A stretch of DNA of 7,717 nt from an uncultured Allomuricauda sp. (GTDB taxonomy: Bacteria > Bacteroidota > Bacteroidia > Flavobacteriales > Flavobacteriaceae): contig CALDPL010000126.1 in NCBI GenBank assembly GCA_937911965.1, positions 1-7,717 of the forward strand, in the 5' to 3' direction. The notes under the pieces were generated by a model that was not told the DNA's origin, did no database searches, and worked only from the letters and a program-made list of their open reading frames with translations. This document shows, piece by piece, positions 5,676 to 7,717 of this stretch; within the stretch, counting starts at the first letter, position 1, and each line of letters begins with the position of its first letter. The position numbers were made by a program, and so were the translations under genes.

Positions 5676-5939
5676 ATGATCACCGACCAATTGATCGTTA
5701 AGAGTAAAGGGCAGCAAGGGAGTTTTGCCAAGGACAGGGCTTCGGAAAGCCCTAAGAGAAGCATAGCCAAATCCATCAGTTGGAGGATTGTGGGGACCAT
5801 GGACACCATATTGATATCCTGGTTTGTGACCGGGACCCTGAGGTTGGCCTTCTCCATTGGGATGATTGAATTGGTGACGAAAATGGCGTTATATTTTTTT
5901 CATGAAAGAGTTTGGAACCTTGTCAAATGGGGCAAATAA
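5676..5939 (+). CDS. DUF2061 small membrane protein, first gene of the cys operon
   Basis: This 87-residue protein has a polar N-terminus (1-35) and two likely membrane helices (about 37-53 and 55-76). Motifs match the DUF2061 family: KSISWRIVGTMDT (32-44), SWFVTG (48-53), IELVTKMALYFFHERVW (64-80). The function is not established. The ATG at 5676 is the only start in frame that fits; an ATG at 5669 opens another frame that stops after ten codons. It precedes cysH by 12 bases, and AGGGAGA (5943-5949) before cysH may serve as its ribosome binding site. Its place at the head of sulfate-assimilation genes suggests a role in sulfate entry or in holding the enzymes at the membrane, which is inference only. 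It is too small to be a complete transporter by itself. Confidence 0.85.
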   Translation: MITDQLIVKSKGQQGSFAKDRASESPKRSIAKSISWRIVGTMDTILISWFVTGTLRLAFSIGMIELVTKMALYFFHERVWNLVKWGK

Positions 5940-5951
5940 AATAGGGAGAAC

Positions 5952-6617
5952 ATGGCACTGAAGCAGGAAGAAATACAACATTTGAACCGACATTTCAAGG
6001 GGATTCCCCCTGAGGAGATCGTCTCCTGGGCAACGGACAACGGAATCCGGCCGGTGGTGACCACGAATTTCAGGCCCTATGAGGTGGCCCTTTTGCACGC
6101 CGTCACCCAAGTGGACCGGGACATTCCGGTAATCTGGTGCGATACCGGATACAATACCCCTCAGACCTATAGACATGCAGAGGACCTTATCGAGCGATTG
6201 GGCCTGAACATAAAACTATATGTCCCCAGACAATCCACCGCCCATCGCGATGTGGTGATGGGGATCCCACAGGTCGACGATCCCCGGCATGCGGAATTCA
6301 CCAAACAGGTCAAATTGGAACCCTTTGGACGGGCGATGAAGGAACATGATCCCGATGTCTGGTTCACCAACCTGCGCAAGGGACAGACTGCCCTGAGGGA
6401 CAGTTTGGATGTATTGAGCCTGAGCGGGGACGGGGTTTTGAAGGTCAGCCCCTTTTACCACTGGAGCGACGCCCAACTCGATTCCTATCTATCGGCCCAC
6501 GGGCTGCCCAACGAACACAAATACTACGATCCCACCAAGGTTTTGGAAAACCGCGAGTGTGGACTGCATACACAATCCATTGATCAATTAGTGACCTCTG
6601 TCCCCGGGGAGAGGTAA
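5952..6617 (+). CDS. cysH: Sulfonucleotide (PAPS/APS) reductase, cysteine-poor form
   Basis: A 221-residue cytosolic enzyme of the CysH family, which reduces activated sulfate to sulfite using thioredoxin-like donors. The C-terminal RECGLH (201-206) carries the catalytic Cys203. IWCDTGYNTPQTY (61-73), TAHRDV (96-101) and VWFTNLRKGQTALRDSLDVL (136-155) correspond to conserved substrate-binding stretches. The only other cysteine is Cys63, so the CC and C-X2-C pairs that hold the 4Fe-4S cluster of APS reductases are absent, pointing to a PAPS-type enzyme by family knowledge. The nucleotide loop reads TTNFRPYE (37-44) where E. coli CysH has an SSFG-type loop. Only about 30 residues separate the substrate region (HWSD) from the catalytic cysteine, so it is more compact than E. 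coli CysH. It lies between DUF2061 and cysD in one operon. Substrate choice is uncertain because no APS kinase is visible; one could be fused to CysN beyond the window. Confidence 0.88.
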   Translation: MALKQEEIQHLNRHFKGIPPEEIVSWATDNGIRPVVTTNFRPYEVALLHAVTQVDRDIPVIWCDTGYNTPQTYRHAEDLIERLGLNIKLYVPRQSTAHRDVVMGIPQVDDPRHAEFTKQVKLEPFGRAMKEHDPDVWFTNLRKGQTALRDSLDVLSLSGDGVLKVSPFYHWSDAQLDSYLSAHGLPNEHKYYDPTKVLENRECGLHTQSIDQLVTSVPGER

Positions 6618-6633
6618 ACAAAAACTCCATAAA

Positions 6634-7593
6634 TTGAACTTATTCACAGAAGAAATTTTTGAAGGGGAGACCCGCACCATTGCCGATCGGCCCAAGGCCA
6701 ATGCATTGGAACACGAGGCCATCTACATCATCCGTGAGGTGGCCGCACAATTTGAACGGCCCGTATTGTTGTTTTCCGGGGGAAAGGATTCCATAACCTT
6801 GGTACGCCTGGCCCAAAAGGCCTTTTGGCCGGCCAAGATACCCTTCCCCTTGATGCATATCGATACCGGCCATAATTTTCCGGAGACCATTGAGTTCCGG
6901 GACCGCTTGGTGGAGGAACTGGGCCTGGAACTGATCGTCCACATCAACGAGGAGGGCGTGCGCCAGGGCATCAACCCCTTCACCTCCGGCTCCAAGAAGC
7001 ACACCGACGTCATTCGGAACATGCTGCAGACCACCACCCTCTTGGATGCCATAGAGGAGTTCAAGTTCGATGCCTGTATCGGTGGGGCCAGAAGGGATGA
7101 AGAGAAGGCCAGGGCCAAGGAACGTATCTTTTCGGTACGGGACGATTTTGGGCAGTGGGACGAAAAGAACCAAAGGCCGGAGCTTTTCGATATGCTCAAC
7201 GGGCAGATCGAGAACGGTCAGAACGTCAGGGTATTCCCCATAAGCAACTGGACCGAACTGGATGTTTGGAGCTATATACAACGGGAAAACATTGAGATTC
7301 CCTCCATTTATTTTGCCCATAAAAGAAAGGTGTTCCTCCGGGACGGCCTGATCTGGTCCGCCGAGGACGGCGTGGTGTTCAGGGCGGACGACGAGGCCGT
7401 GGAACAGCGGATGGTCCGCTTTAGGACGGTGGGGGACATGAGCTGTACGGCAGCCGTGGAATCCCATGCGGACACCATAGAAAAAGTGGTTGCGGAAATC
7501 CGCGAATCCAAGATTTCCGAACGGGGAGCACGGATCGACGATAAAAGATCCGAGGCGGCCATGGAAAAAAGAAAACAACAGGGATACTTTTAA
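6634..7593 (+). CDS. cysD: Sulfate adenylyltransferase subunit 2
   Basis: Small subunit of ATP sulfurylase, which makes APS from sulfate and ATP in the cytosol, driven by GTP hydrolysis on CysN. The 319-residue product has the PP-loop LLFSGGKDS (45-53), [11 protein letters not shown] (75-85), [18 protein letters not shown] (about 149-166), SNWTELDVW, and the family's C-terminal KQQGYF. No ATG lies in frame ahead of the conserved [17 protein letters not shown] block, so I use TTG 6634, 16 bases after cysH. The frame is open upstream only to a stop at 6592. The N-terminal 20 residues are somewhat longer than in the typical protein of about 300 residues. It is followed after 10 bases by cysN, as expected for the heterodimer. 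Confidence 0.93.
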   Translation: MNLFTEEIFEGETRTIADRPKANALEHEAIYIIREVAAQFERPVLLFSGGKDSITLVRLAQKAFWPAKIPFPLMHIDTGHNFPETIEFRDRLVEELGLELIVHINEEGVRQGINPFTSGSKKHTDVIRNMLQTTTLLDAIEEFKFDACIGGARRDEEKARAKERIFSVRDDFGQWDEKNQRPELFDMLNGQIENGQNVRVFPISNWTELDVWSYIQRENIEIPSIYFAHKRKVFLRDGLIWSAEDGVVFRADDEAVEQRMVRFRTVGDMSCTAAVESHADTIEKVVAEIRESKISERGARIDDKRSEAAMEKRKQQGYF

Positions 7594-7603
7594 GCGAAGA
7601 AGA

Positions 7604-7717
7604 ATGGAAGTTTTAAAATTGGCGACGGCCGGAAGCGTGGATGACGGAAAGAGTACCTTGATCGGCAGGTTGCTGTACGACACCAAGTCCCTGACCGATG
7701 ATAAACTGGAGGCCATA
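7604..7717 (+). CDS. cysN: Sulfate adenylyltransferase subunit 1 (GTPase), N-terminal 38 codons only
   Basis: The visible N-terminus is the start of an EF-Tu-like GTPase: the P-loop GSVDDGKST (10-18) followed by [12 protein letters not shown] is characteristic of CysN. It is the regulatory partner of CysD in ATP sulfurylase. ATG 7604 is chosen because the family begins only a few residues before the P-loop. The gene runs off the right edge, so the G2-G5 motifs and any fused C-terminal APS kinase (the CysNC or NodQ form) cannot be seen. That missing end decides whether this locus makes PAPS. Confidence 0.92.
   Translation, partial: MEVLKLATAGSVDDGKSTLIGRLLYDTKSLTDDKLEAI

Noticed and set aside
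6640..7716. A 358-codon antisense frame across cysD and the start of cysN
   Set aside because: It crosses two well-supported genes and an intergenic gap and shows no domain. It is a shadow of the GC-rich coding strand.

Overview
The window reads as chromosomal DNA of a marine-type Flavobacteriaceae bacterium (Bacteroidota) with fairly high GC coding sequence. The evidence is the protein families and their order, a promoter element of the Bacteroidota TAnnTTTG type, and G/C-rich intergenic palindromes. I cannot fix the genus; a Robiginitalea- or Muricauda-like relative is a guess. All genes lie on the + strand and all concern sulfur amino acid synthesis.

Region 1 (1-4760) is a methionine branch. 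The window opens inside what looks like the 3' end of a SAM-I (S-box) riboswitch (about 1-34). A short leader follows, then an 1129-residue fusion of a MetX-like homoserine O-acyltransferase, an aspartokinase with ACT domains, and a homoserine dehydrogenase. Four bases later comes a MetZ-type PLP sulfhydrylase. Together these phosphorylate aspartate, reduce aspartate semialdehyde to homoserine, acylate homoserine, and replace the acyl group with sulfide to give homocysteine. Aspartate semialdehyde dehydrogenase is not in the window. A weak terminator-like hairpin ends the unit.

Region 2 (4680-5090) is about 410 bases with no convincing gene. It holds two related GGCTTGCC-centred palindromes and other inverted repeats of intergenic REP type.

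Region 3 (5079-7717) is the sulfate-assimilation branch. A Rrf2-family regulator with four clustered cysteines may be transcribed almost leaderless. A 177-base gap then carries two matching 16-bp direct repeats exactly 80 bp apart, placed upstream of and across the predicted start of the next operon. That operon is a DUF2061 small membrane protein, cysH (sulfonucleotide reductase without the Fe-S cysteines), cysD, and the first 38 codons of cysN, which runs off the window. It makes APS from sulfate and reduces the activated sulfate to sulfite. After sulfite reduction (gene not seen), sulfide feeds the MetZ enzyme of region 1.

The most interesting points are the trifunctional fusion under a likely SAM riboswitch, the undescribed-looking tandem operator beside a cysteine-rich Rrf2 regulator, and the cysteine-poor CysH with an altered nucleotide loop and a DUF2061 partner. 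None amounts to proof of a wholly new system. The operator/Rrf2 pair is the best candidate for something not yet characterised.
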